Below, piece by piece: positions 1 to 7,351 of a stretch of 64,000 nucleotides of DNA; the stretch's first letter is position 1; each line of letters starts with the position of its first letter. Under the pieces are notes generated by a model. The model searched no databases. It was not told the DNA's origin and saw only the letters and a list, made by a program, of their open reading frames with translations. The DNA lies in the NCBI GenBank assembly GCA_945862165.1, contig CAMAXI010000001.1, positions 186,001-250,000 on the forward strand, read 5' to 3'. Both the position numbers and the translations under genes were made by a program. Source of the stretch: Chryseobacterium gleum. Its GTDB lineage: Bacteria > Bacteroidota > Bacteroidia > Flavobacteriales_D > Crocinitomicaceae.

Positions 1-34
1 GGAAACAAAATCCTTCACGCAACACGGAAAACTG

Positions 35-448
35 ATGTACCTTATCTTTATTCCACTAATAATAACTAACCTCTATTTATTCGTGCAAGCTTCCAATAAT
101 CTAGGTGGACAAACAAAATATTATGCCATTCTAAGTCTTTTATTCTTGCTTTGTCTGGCATGTTTCAATAAAATCACCATTACCATTACGAAAACAACAC
201 TCAGTTTCTCGATGGGTATCGGACTAATCAAAAAAACCTACCAACTTTCGAATATCAAAAGTTGTACTCCTATTAAAAACAACATCATTAATGGATGGGG
301 AATTAGACGCATCCTAGGAGGTTGGTTATACAATGTTTCCGGATTTCAGGCAATCGAACTTCAATTCAAAAATGAAAATAAAATTATTCGTATCGGTACA
401 AACAAACCCGACGAAGTAGTGGCAGAAGTGAAAAAATTTATACGGTAA
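35..448 (+). CDS. Membrane protein with bacterial PH-like domain (possibly 5'-truncated)
   Basis: Unnamed small membrane protein. Two hydrophobic segments (about residues 1-17 and 28-46 from the first ATG) are followed by a beta-rich tail of about 90 residues that looks like a bacterial PH-like domain (alternating strands, then a C-terminal amphipathic helix). The reading frame stays open from the ATG at 35 to the window edge (base 2), and the ATG falls right at the first membrane helix, so the true start is probably a few codons further upstream, outside the window. It is convergent with the transglutaminase gene. Membrane location is supported; function is unknown. Confidence 0.6.
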   Translation: MYLIFIPLIITNLYLFVQASNNLGGQTKYYAILSLLFLLCLACFNKITITITKTTLSFSMGIGLIKKTYQLSNIKSCTPIKNNIINGWGIRRILGGWLYNVSGFQAIELQFKNENKIIRIGTNKPDEVVAEVKKFIR

Positions 449-465
449 TTTTCTTAAGAAATACG

Positions 466-538
466 CACATCTTACTCGTCACGTCTCTCGTTACATGAAT
501 CCTGAGCTTGTCGAAGGACGTCACTCATCACACGTCAC
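466..538. repeat. Dispersed short repeats: GTGACGAGTGACG family and CTTCGACAAGCTCAGG motif
   Basis: This gap between two convergent genes holds several CGTCAC/CTCGTCAC words (minus strand GTGACG-AGTGACG). It also holds, at 501-518, the reverse complement of TCCTTCGACAAGCTCAGG, a motif found dispersed in many bacterial genomes. Related CGTCACTCGTCAC tracts occur at 7303-7350 and 53907-53950, each directly behind the stop of a minus-strand gene. No coding potential is seen. Confidence 0.6.
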
Positions 539-1177
539 TCAATACTTGAAACTAAACTCCTTGCTCTCCCATTCGCCTTCAAACAAATGCGGATAATAAT
601 TTTGCATTTCCGACTTCATCAAGGTTAGAGGAACATCTTCAAACGAACCATAATCGTGCACATATTCCATAAATTGAGATTCGCCTGCATACGCTTGAAA
701 TAAGGAATCACTTTCTCCATCCCAAACCAAAGGAGGTACACCGGTCATCCGACAAATATTACGATCAAACGAAGGGGTACATTTCACCCAACGATTTTCG
801 AGATAGAGTTCTACATAGCCATGAAAAACAATTTCCGGACGACATAAGTACTGCAACAATCGCTCTACACCGATATGATTCACGACCACTGCATAACCCA
901 AACGTGCAGGTATTCCCAAACGACGTGCACAGGCACATAAAACAATGGCTTTCTCCACGCACCAAGCGCGTTTCTTTGTGAGAATATGACTTCCTTGTAA
1001 CGCGTTTTCAGTTAGGTGTAAATGATATGGATCATACAAAAATGCATCACGCACTTTCTCATACAAAGCAATAGCCGTTAATTTTGACGTTTCTGAACAT
1101 GCAAAACCCGCTAAAAATGTCGAAAAATTCGCGTGCGAATAATTTAAAAAAGAAGTTTCTTGTAGAAACGCTTTCAT
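539..1177 (-). CDS. Transglutaminase-like cysteine peptidase family protein
   Basis: Cytoplasmic protein of 212 aa in the transglutaminase-like superfamily. The catalytic triad is visible: Cys in RAWCVEKA (about residue 72), His in FHGYVELYLE (about 119) and Asp in CTPSFDRN (about 137), in the usual Cys-His-Asp order and spacing. There is no signal peptide. Many bacterial members of this fold are peptidases rather than cross-linking enzymes, and the substrate here is unknown. The start codon lies 1 nt after the stop of the Crp/Fnr gene, so the two are probably co-transcribed with the regulator first. Family assignment is firm; biological role is not. Confidence 0.8.
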   Translation of the reverse strand: MKAFLQETSFLNYSHANFSTFLAGFACSETSKLTAIALYEKVRDAFLYDPYHLHLTENALQGSHILTKKRAWCVEKAIVLCACARRLGIPARLGYAVVVNHIGVERLLQYLCRPEIVFHGYVELYLENRWVKCTPSFDRNICRMTGVPPLVWDGESDSLFQAYAGESQFMEYVHDYGSFEDVPLTLMKSEMQNYYPHLFEGEWESKEFSFKY

Positions 1178-1178
1178 C

Positions 1179-1874
1179 TTAACGATGTAAACCTGCTAAT
1201 TTCGTGATTCCAGCTTTATTCAAAATGGTTAATTTACGTGTAGCGATGTCAATCAATCCATCCTCTTTGAATTCTTTTAATAAACGAATTAAGGTTTCTG
1301 TAGCCGTACCAACATAATTTGCCATGTCTTCTCGGGAAATATTAATCGGATCTTCTCCGTATACCTCTTTTAAAATCAATAAAATAAACGCCAAACGTTC
1401 ACGCACTGATTTTTGCGCCATATTCGTAATAAACTCCGCGCGTTCCGCTAATTCTTTCGAAAACTCCTTGAACAATTCATTTCTAAATGCCGCATTCGAA
1501 TCGATGATACTCAAAAAACTGTCGCGATGAATGAAGCAAATGTTCGCATCTTCTAAAGTGGTAGCACTTACTTTGTATGGTTCACCACTAAAAATGGAAC
1601 GGAAACCTAAGATTTCTCCATCTCCAGCAATTTGAATGATTTGTTCTTTCCCTTCATCGCCTAGCGCGAAAACTTTTACTTTACCCTTATTTACACAAAA
1701 AACACCACGCGGAATACTTCCTTCTAAAAATAAACCTTGATTTTTTTTATAATGACTACACGCTTTGTGTTCATTTAAATCTGCTACTTGTTCGCCATGT
1801 AAACCTGCAAACAAGGATTTATTTCGTGCGCCACAATTTTCACAAGAAACAGATTTGTGCGAATGATCAATCAT
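1179..1874 (-). CDS. Crp/Fnr family transcriptional regulator
   Basis: Regulator of 231 aa: an N-terminal Cys-containing lead (C11, C14, C39), a cyclic-nucleotide-binding-like beta-roll (about 45-150, with the GDGEILGFRSIFSGEPY segment), a long dimerisation helix, and a winged helix-turn-helix (about 165-215, with REDMANYVGTATETLIRLLKEF as the HTH). The CxxC plus a further Cys near the N terminus recalls oxygen-sensing Fnr proteins, where cysteines hold a 4Fe-4S cluster. Whether this one does is inference, since the spacing is not the classical Fnr one. It sits first in a two-gene unit with the transglutaminase-like gene. Confidence 0.88.
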   Translation of the reverse strand: MIDHSHKSVSCENCGARNKSLFAGLHGEQVADLNEHKACSHYKKNQGLFLEGSIPRGVFCVNKGKVKVFALGDEGKEQIIQIAGDGEILGFRSIFSGEPYKVSATTLEDANICFIHRDSFLSIIDSNAAFRNELFKEFSKELAERAEFITNMAQKSVRERLAFILLILKEVYGEDPINISREDMANYVGTATETLIRLLKEFKEDGLIDIATRKLTILNKAGITKLAGLHR

Positions 1875-1894
1875 ATGTAAAATAATTAGTTGCC

Positions 1895-1902
1895 CAAATG
1901 TA
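1895..1902 (-). promoter_or_regulatory. Candidate -7 promoter element (TACATTTG) for the Crp/Fnr gene
   Basis: On the minus strand TACATTTG lies 20 nt upstream of the Crp/Fnr start and fits the Bacteroidota -7 consensus TAnnTTTG. A convincing -33 TTG at the right distance was not found, so this is a partial match. Confidence 0.4.
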
Positions 1903-1954
1903 GGAAAAAGACTGTGAATATTTGCTAAAAAACCACGTGGAAATAGAGATTTAT

Positions 1955-2557
1955 TTATAATTCAATCTGCGCAGCAATCGCTTGAATAAAGGAAGTATCG
2001 ATGTTTTCCGTCAATGGTATACGCACATAGGGAATTTCTGGGAAACGACAAGAAATAATGGATTCTGTAGCGCTATTTTCGTCCCCCACAAATACCACTG
2101 CCATTACGGATACCTCCGCAGCAGCAAGCGCAGACAAGGATAATAAGGTATGATTAATACTCCCTAAATAATGCTTAGACACCAATACCACCGGTAATTT
2201 CCATTGTTTCAAAAGGTCTAAATACAAATCTCCTTTTTTGTTCAATGGAACCATCAAACCACCTGCTGCTTCTATAATTAAATCCTCGCTAGTAGGTAAC
2301 GAAAAATCAGATAATTGGATATTAACACCATCGATTTCTGCAGCATAATGCGGTGAAGCTGGTGTATGTAAACGGTAAACCTCCGGATAAATGGTTTGTG
2401 CAGCAGGAGCCAAACGAGCTACTTTGTGGCTATCAGAATTATCCAATTCACCTGCCTGAACAGGTTTCCAGTACGAGGTTTTAAATTTTTCTACTAAAAT
2501 TGCGGAAACGATTGTCTTACCAACATCCGTTCCAATTCCTACCACTACAAATTGCAT
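1955..2557 (-). CDS. bioD: Dethiobiotin synthetase
   Basis: ATP-dependent carboxylase that closes the ureido ring of 7,8-diaminopelargonate to give dethiobiotin, the penultimate biotin step. The P-loop GIGTDVGKT is at residues 7-15, followed by the substrate-binding KPVQAG segment. At 200 aa it is typical for BioD. An in-frame TTG sits just before the ATG, but ATG at 2557 is preferred: it overlaps the stop of the upstream SUI1-like gene by one base (TGATG) and is preceded by AGGAGG, an unusually good Shine-Dalgarno for this group. Translational coupling is therefore likely. bioA is in the same window near 39 kb, not adjacent. Confidence 0.93.
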   Translation of the reverse strand: MQFVVVGIGTDVGKTIVSAILVEKFKTSYWKPVQAGELDNSDSHKVARLAPAAQTIYPEVYRLHTPASPHYAAEIDGVNIQLSDFSLPTSEDLIIEAAGGLMVPLNKKGDLYLDLLKQWKLPVVLVSKHYLGSINHTLLSLSALAAAEVSVMAVVFVGDENSATESIISCRFPEIPYVRIPLTENIDTSFIQAIAAQIEL

Positions 2558-2901
2558 CAACCTCCTTTTCGTATAACTCCGTAACCTTCTTTCTTCAGTA
2601 ATTCGATAATTTTATCTCTAAAATTCCCTTGAATGATGATTTCACCATCTTTTACAGTTCCGCCAACACCACATTTAGACTTCAACACCTTGCCTAGTTC
2701 TTTCAAATCCTCTTCCAAACCGATAAAGCCTTCAATTAACGTAACCTCTTTACCAGCACGTTGTTTTTTATCGATCGAAATATATAATTTTTGTTGGTTC
2801 TTCGAAAGGGTATCTTGTACCTCCTCCTCCTCTTCTTGGTAGGAAAAACTTGGATTGGTAGAATAAACGACATTAATGCGTTCTTTTTTACTTTTAGCCA
2901 T
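2557..2901 (-). CDS. SUI1/YciH-family translation initiation factor-like protein
   Basis: Protein of 114 aa whose C-terminal 65 residues match the SUI1 (eIF1/YciH) fold: EGFIGLEEDLKELGKVLKSK, then CGVGGTVKDGEIIIQGNFRD and a closing KKEGYGVIRKGG. The N-terminal third is charged and probably disordered. Bacterial SUI1 proteins may influence initiation fidelity, but their role is poorly defined. It is first in an operon with bioD (one-base overlap). A 15-bp palindrome lies about 20 bp upstream of the start. Confidence 0.88.
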   Translation of the reverse strand: MAKSKKERINVVYSTNPSFSYQEEEEEVQDTLSKNQQKLYISIDKKQRAGKEVTLIEGFIGLEEDLKELGKVLKSKCGVGGTVKDGEIIIQGNFRDKIIELLKKEGYGVIRKGG

Positions 2902-3238
2902 TGGGAATAATTTTAAAGAATAAAGATATTATATCTTCGGACACTTCTTACAATGAAAGTAATTTTTATAGGATTGTTTTAAGAAAAAAGAGATTTTTTA
3001 ACACAAAGGCACTAAGTAAACACAATGGACACGGAGATTTTTTGATGGGGTAGAAAAAAACGTATTGGAGGAGTTTATTTTTAGAATTGAGCCGCAGGAT
3101 TAACTTAGTTGCTGCGGAGCGGTACAAATCCAGCGGAGCGGGGAACGGAACATTATATAATTTAACGATTCGATTACATTTGAAGTACTTTTGTTACTAA
3201 AATTGAAGATATTTATACGTATTTTTTATTTTATCTCA
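2902..3238. other. Intergenic region with palindrome and REP-like repeat
   Basis: No gene is seen in these 337 bases. Near the SUI1-like start there is a 15-bp palindrome (AAGATAT-T-ATATCTT, 2923-2937) that could be an operator. At 3091-3143 there is a copy of the dispersed repeat family containing GCAGGATTAACTTAGTTGCT and CAAATCCAGCGGAGCGG. The rest is AT-rich. Confidence 0.55.
3091..3143. repeat. Dispersed REP-like repeat (GCTGGATTTGTACCGC family), copy 1
   Basis: The reverse strand reads CCGCTCCGCTGGATTTGTAC, then CGC, AGCAACTAAGTTAATCCTGC. Related words occur at 4189-4227, 60810-60905, 61661-61695 and 61752-61796. The family is GC-richer than its surroundings and is confined to gene boundaries in the accessory parts of the window. 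Confidence 0.6.
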
Positions 3239-4165
3239 TTATTTTTTTTTATAACATTCAGGTAATTCAATTTGACGTTCAATTGAGAATTCTTTCAAGG
3301 TATTCAGACCGATGTTTAATCTTAGTTCATCTACTTTTTTACATTCGCATAATGTTATAGAAAGTTTACCATCGTGATAGGTTGGCATAACACCATAAAT
3401 AGCACATTTTTTCTCATCTAAACTGATTCTGTCATATAACCCTGCAAATACGGAAGGATGTACTTCATAATTTACACATGCATCAAAAATTAAATTTGAG
3501 CATTCTTCAAAATATTTTTTATAATAAGAAACATGATGTAGAATTAATGAAATATTGTTGATAGCATCTCTTCCTATTTTGTAACGTGGTGGAATTTTAT
3601 TATTGTACTTAGAAAAAATTTGTTTTAATTCTATAAAATTTATCGAATCAATTTCTTGAATATTTTTACCCCATTGTATTAAGTCTGTTTGTGGTGTTGA
3701 TCTAATCATTTGCTCAATATTGACCAATTTGTTTATTTGATTTATTGTTGCTGTATCTAATTTTCTTTCATGAATTGTATGGTGAAATAAATAGTTTTGT
3801 TTTATGTATTTATTTAAAAAATCTATTGTAAATTCTTTTTGACTTATAAGATTTGTAAATCTTGATCCTTCATCCCAAAACAATCCATTTTCAATACCAT
3901 TTTTAAGCATATTGACACATTTTATAGTATCATTTAATAATAATGAACTTTTAGAATAATACAAATAATCAAACTCATTATATGGAACTAGTAAATTCTT
4001 TTTTTGGATTAATAAATTTATGCATTTATCATATTCTGCATTATTAAATGCATTCTCAATTTTATAACTTAATAAATATGCTTTTTGAACGTCTCTTGGG
4101 AATTTTAATTGAGAATTTAGATTATAGTTGATTAAAAAAATAAATAAAAGAACAATTATTTTCAT
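3239..4165 (-). CDS. Secreted protein, DUF6624-like
   Basis: Protein of 308 aa with an N-terminal signal peptide (MKIIVLLFIFLINYNLNSQ). The C-terminal half resembles the DUF6624 pattern: an IxLILHHxxxYKKYFEEC helix, then the AGLYDRISLDEKKCAIYGV segment, where YDR and the following IYG are typical. This family call is from memory of the motif and not firm. The gene is AT-rich and stands alone, with the GCTGGATTT repeat family on both sides (3091-3143 and 4189-4227), which suggests an accessory insertion. Function unknown. Confidence 0.65.
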   Translation of the reverse strand: MKIIVLLFIFLINYNLNSQLKFPRDVQKAYLLSYKIENAFNNAEYDKCINLLIQKKNLLVPYNEFDYLYYSKSSLLLNDTIKCVNMLKNGIENGLFWDEGSRFTNLISQKEFTIDFLNKYIKQNYLFHHTIHERKLDTATINQINKLVNIEQMIRSTPQTDLIQWGKNIQEIDSINFIELKQIFSKYNNKIPPRYKIGRDAINNISLILHHVSYYKKYFEECSNLIFDACVNYEVHPSVFAGLYDRISLDEKKCAIYGVMPTYHDGKLSITLCECKKVDELRLNIGLNTLKEFSIERQIELPECYKKK

Positions 4166-4188
4166 GTTTTTAAATTACTAATATCCTC

Positions 4189-4227
4189 TCCGCTGGATTT
4201 GTACCGCGAAGCAGAAAATCCAGCGGA
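4189..4227. repeat. REP-like inverted repeat, copy 2 (12-bp perfect arms)
   Basis: Left arm TCCGCTGGATTT (4189-4200) and right arm AAATCCAGCGGA (4216-4227) are perfect reverse complements around a 15-nt loop. It lies just upstream of the DUF6624-like gene start and belongs to the same dispersed family as 3091-3143. Confidence 0.75.
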
Positions 4228-4274
4228 AAGGTTACAAATTAAGTTTAAAGAAGGTGATTAAAATATTTACACAA

Positions 4275-4301
4275 AAAAAGTCACTATTAAAGTGACTTTT
4301 T
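4275..4301. terminator. Strong hairpin with flanking A/T tracts (bidirectional terminator-like)
   Basis: An 11-bp stem AAAAAGTCACT / AGTGACTTTTT around a 5-nt loop gives a T tract on either strand. It lies between two divergently transcribed genes, where no gene needs a terminator. It may mark the end of an unseen small transcript or insulate the two promoters. Confidence 0.6.
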
Positions 4302-4413
4302 CATATCTTTTACTTGGTTACGTTTCATAAATGAAAGAGGCTTTACCAAATATTACAATACAAATTTAGTGAATATTTTATAATTTTAGAATAATGTAAA
4401 ATAATTTTATTTA

Positions 4414-5115
4414 ATGAAATACGAGAGATTAGAAAATTTTGTCTCCAAACAAAGACTAGACCGATACCTTGTAAGCTGTTCCAACTCGAAGCAGAAAGCT
4501 AAGATCCTTTACAAAGAAAATCTTTTAGTCGCTCAGTCATTTTATCCAATTCTTAATTTGTTCGAAATATTTCTAAGAAATTCTATAAACGATAAGTTAT
4601 CACACTTCTATAATGACGATGCTTGGATAATAAATCAAAAAACCGGTTTTATGAACGACAAATCACTATTTCCAAATTTCTGGATTCAAAAACAGGTGAT
4701 TAACACTGAAAAGAACACAAGAGGAATTATAACAGCTGGTAAAATCGTTTCTGAACAAACATTTGGATTCTGGACATGTCTATTTGAACCGAGATATTAT
4801 AAACTTATAAATGGATATGTTATACATTGTTTCCCTGATAAACCTACTCACGTAAATCGAATCTATATTGCAAACATGCTACGTGAAATTAGAATATTTC
4901 GCAACCGCATTTATCATAATGAAGCGATTTGTTTTGAAAATATGACAATAGATTTTAGTTATGCATTAAAAATTAAGGAATATATATTCAAACTATTAGA
5001 ATGGATGGATACAGAACTCAAAGAATATGCGATTCAATTAAATACTATTGATGAAACAATTACAAATAGTTTAAACAACTTAAATATAACATCAAGTCAA
5101 TCGTCGAAAAAATAA
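4414..5115 (+). CDS. Abi-like HEPN protein (candidate abortive-infection RNase)
   Basis: Protein of 233 aa resembling the Abi_2/AbiD-F group of HEPN proteins. The C-terminal half carries the HEPN signature RNRIYH (R163, H168; Rx4H) inside LREIRIFRNRIYHNEAI. The N-terminal half has the conserved LNLFEIFLRNSINDKL helix. Family members act in phage exclusion by abortive infection, and the Rx4-6H motif is the catalytic pair of HEPN RNases; activity here is inference. The gene is solitary, with no antitoxin-like partner. It follows the REP-like hairpin and is followed by another repeat element, consistent with an acquired defence gene. Confidence 0.75.
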   Translation: MKYERLENFVSKQRLDRYLVSCSNSKQKAKILYKENLLVAQSFYPILNLFEIFLRNSINDKLSHFYNDDAWIINQKTGFMNDKSLFPNFWIQKQVINTEKNTRGIITAGKIVSEQTFGFWTCLFEPRYYKLINGYVIHCFPDKPTHVNRIYIANMLREIRIFRNRIYHNEAICFENMTIDFSYALKIKEYIFKLLEWMDTELKEYAIQLNTIDETITNSLNNLNITSSQSSKK

Positions 5116-5384
5116 ATTAAGTATATACTAAAAAAAAAGCGGTTGAAATACACTCCAAACATAAATCCGCGGACCGAAATTCGTCGCATGGAAAAAGTAA
5201 AGCGTGCTTTTATCGGAAAAGGTAGCGTAACAAAAACAAGTGTTTGAGGAGTCCTGCAAGGCGACGACCACGAAGTAGCTCCGAAGGAAGTTTTGTTTTT
5301 GTAGCGAACATTCCGAAGTAAAAGCCGATGCTTTTTCAGCGACAAGGCCCTTTTTGCTTACTTTTTTGGCCAGAAAAAAGTAAG
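5116..5384. repeat. Non-coding repeat-like element ending in a long hairpin
   Basis: This stretch is GC-richer than its neighbours. It has no convincing gene and ends at 5357-5384 in an 11-bp stem (CTTACTTTTTT / AAAAAAGTAAG) around GGCCAG. Sequence of this look is common as dispersed intergenic repeats in Bacteroidota genomes (recalled, not checked). An 82-codon minus-strand frame inside it reads as translated repeat, not as a gene. Confidence 0.45.
5357..5384 (-). terminator. Hairpin 10 bp past the M16 peptidase stop
   Basis: The 11-bp stem with a GGCCAG loop is directly downstream of the peptidase gene on the minus strand and could end that transcript. The U-rich part is within the stem rather than after it, so termination is only plausible. 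Confidence 0.4.
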
Positions 5385-5394
5385 AGAAAAAAAA

Positions 5395-6636
5395 TCAATC
5401 TTCAGTAACTTCAAATATTAACTCTGAAACCTTACTTTCATCAAAATATTCCGCAGCAATTTCGCGTAACTCTTTCACGGTCAATTTATCAATAGCACTG
5501 TATATTTCTTGGATGGAATCTATTTGATTAAACAACAACAAACTTTTCCCAAGTCCTAACATGATACCCGAATTACTATCCAGCGATAAGGCTAAATGCC
5601 CTTTCAATTGTTCTTTTGCTTTTTTCAATTGGATTTCAGATAAAGCCTCTTCCCGCATTAACTTAATTTCTTTGTAAACCAACTTGCGGGTTTTTTCTAA
5701 ATATTTCTGATCCGTACCAAAATAAATGGTCCAATAGCCTATATCCGCGTATGGAGAATAACTCGCCTCGATGTTGTAGGTATACCCGTACTTTTCACGG
5801 ATAGTTAATATCAAACGGGAATTTAACGCTGGTCCACCCAATACATTGGTCAACAAGGTCATGCCACGACGTTGTTCGTTATTGTATCCCGGAGCAATAC
5901 CTCCAATAACCGCGTGGGCTTGAAAATTCCCTTCTTGCGAACGAATTTGGAATGGTTTGTAATCCTTAAAAGGCAAAGGTGTTACTTGCAACGCACTTCG
6001 TTTTAGGGTAGAAAAATCTTTTTCGATGGTTTGCACCAACTTGGTTAAAGGAACATCCCCCACAAACGAAATCACAATGTTTTCTGCAAAAAAGAAACGT
6101 TGAATATAATCCATCAACTCTTTGCGTGTAAAACCAGAAACGGATTCTTTGGTTCCTAATATATTGGTGCCAAGTGGATGATTCTGGAATAATAACTCTT
6201 CAAAATCATCAAATATTTTATCGCTTGGAGAATCTAAATAGGAATTTATTTCGTCCAAGACAATCTCTTTCTCTTTTTGAATTTCTTTTTCTGGAAAATT
6301 GGAATTCAGCACGATATCCGCCAACAATTCAGAACTTCGTTTGAAATATTCCTTGGTAAACGAAGCATACACGCAAATTTCTTCTTTGGTCGTGTAGGCA
6401 TTTAATTCACCACCAACAGAATCCAAACGCGACAAGATATGCAAGGAACGTCGTTTGGTTGTCCCTTTAAAAATACAATGCTCTAAAAAGTGTGCTAAAC
6501 CTGCTTCTTGGGACTTCTCATAACGAGAACCTGCTAACACAGTTACACCCATATGCGCAACTGGAGAAGGCGTATGCATGTACACTAAACGAATTCCATT
6601 GCTTAATGGAACGATGATTGGTTCTATTTCTATCAT
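5395..6636 (-). CDS. M16-family zinc metallopeptidase (insulinase/processing protease-like)
   Basis: Peptidase of 413 aa with the inverted zinc motif HFLEH (H49, E52, H53) and the downstream glutamate in EKEIVLDEINSYLD. This is one full M16 N-terminal catalytic domain plus its paired inactive C-terminal domain, the usual length for short mitochondrial-processing-peptidase-type bacterial proteins. No signal peptide is seen, so it is probably cytoplasmic. An upstream in-frame start at 6663 exists, but ATG at 6636 overlaps the pdxH stop by one base (TAATG) and gives a standard N terminus. It is the last gene of the DUF4494?-pdxH-M16 minus-strand group. Confidence 0.88.
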   Translation of the reverse strand: MIEIEPIIVPLSNGIRLVYMHTPSPVAHMGVTVLAGSRYEKSQEAGLAHFLEHCIFKGTTKRRSLHILSRLDSVGGELNAYTTKEEICVYASFTKEYFKRSSELLADIVLNSNFPEKEIQKEKEIVLDEINSYLDSPSDKIFDDFEELLFQNHPLGTNILGTKESVSGFTRKELMDYIQRFFFAENIVISFVGDVPLTKLVQTIEKDFSTLKRSALQVTPLPFKDYKPFQIRSQEGNFQAHAVIGGIAPGYNNEQRRGMTLLTNVLGGPALNSRLILTIREKYGYTYNIEASYSPYADIGYWTIYFGTDQKYLEKTRKLVYKEIKLMREEALSEIQLKKAKEQLKGHLALSLDSNSGIMLGLGKSLLLFNQIDSIQEIYSAIDKLTVKELREIAAEYFDESKVSELIFEVTED

Positions 6637-7280
6637 TAAGGATTGATTCTGAATAATTGCCAAGCATCTCCATTTCTTTCATACACGATACGATCGTGTA
6701 AGCGCGAAGGTCTTCCTTGCCAAAACTCTACTTTTATTGGTCGCACAAGATACCCTCCCCAATGGGCTGGTCTTGGAACTTCCGTTGGAAATTTAACGGT
6801 GAAGTCTGCTACTTTTTGTTCTAATTCTTGACGCGAAGTTAATTTTTCGCTTTGGTTAGAAGCCCAAGCACCGATTTTACTACTATATGGTCTAGAAGCG
6901 AAATACGCATCACTCATTGCTTCTGGTACTTTTTCTACCAACCCAGAAATACGTATTTGACGCTCTAATTCCGGCCAATAAAACAACACATGCACTTTAT
7001 TGTTTTGTGCAATTGCTTGACCTTTATGGCTATGGTAATTCGTATAAAAAACAATTCCCTCTTCTAGTAATTCTTTGATATAAACGACACGTGTTTCCGG
7101 AAAACCGTCTAAACCAATGGTAGAAACAGAAATTGCGTTCGGCTCATGCACATTGCGCTCCAAAGCTTCCCGCAACCAACTAGAAATCATACCAAACGGC
7201 TGATCTTCATAGTGATCCTCCAATTTCCCTTGATCAAACTGATGATGATCGTTTCTGATTAAATCCAAAAAATCATCCAT
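6636..7280 (-). CDS. pdxH: Pyridoxamine 5'-phosphate oxidase
   Basis: FMN-dependent oxidase converting pyridoxamine or pyridoxine 5'-phosphate to PLP. The 214-aa length and motifs are canonical: PNAISVSTIGLDGFPETRVV, FYTNYHSHKGQ, LFYWPELERQIRISG, and the C-terminal PxxWGGY...FWQGRPSRLHDRIVYER FMN/PLP-binding stretch. Its stop overlaps the M16 start by one base. The PLP made here serves PLP enzymes such as BioA and the class IV aminotransferase elsewhere in the window. Confidence 0.95.
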   Translation of the reverse strand: MDDFLDLIRNDHHQFDQGKLEDHYEDQPFGMISSWLREALERNVHEPNAISVSTIGLDGFPETRVVYIKELLEEGIVFYTNYHSHKGQAIAQNNKVHVLFYWPELERQIRISGLVEKVPEAMSDAYFASRPYSSKIGAWASNQSEKLTSRQELEQKVADFTVKFPTEVPRPAHWGGYLVRPIKVEFWQGRPSRLHDRIVYERNGDAWQLFRINP

Positions 7281-7302
7281 ATTATTCTATTAATCGATTA
7301 CC

Positions 7303-7350
7303 AAAACTTTTCGTCTCTCGTAACTTCGTCTCTTCCGTCACTCGTCACTT
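7303..7350. repeat. CGTCACTCGTCAC-type short repeat tract, copy 2
   Basis: CGTCTCTCGTAAC, CGTCTCTTCCGTC and ACTCGTCACTTG follow one another between the pdxH start and the DUF4494 stop. They match the tracts near 480-535 and 53907-53950. The tract probably spaces rather than encodes. Confidence 0.5.
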
Positions 7351-7351
7351 G

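Noticed and set aside
5097-5345. 82-codon minus-strand frame over the non-coding element
   Set aside because: It translates a repeat-like element into a compositionally odd sequence and has no start context or domain.
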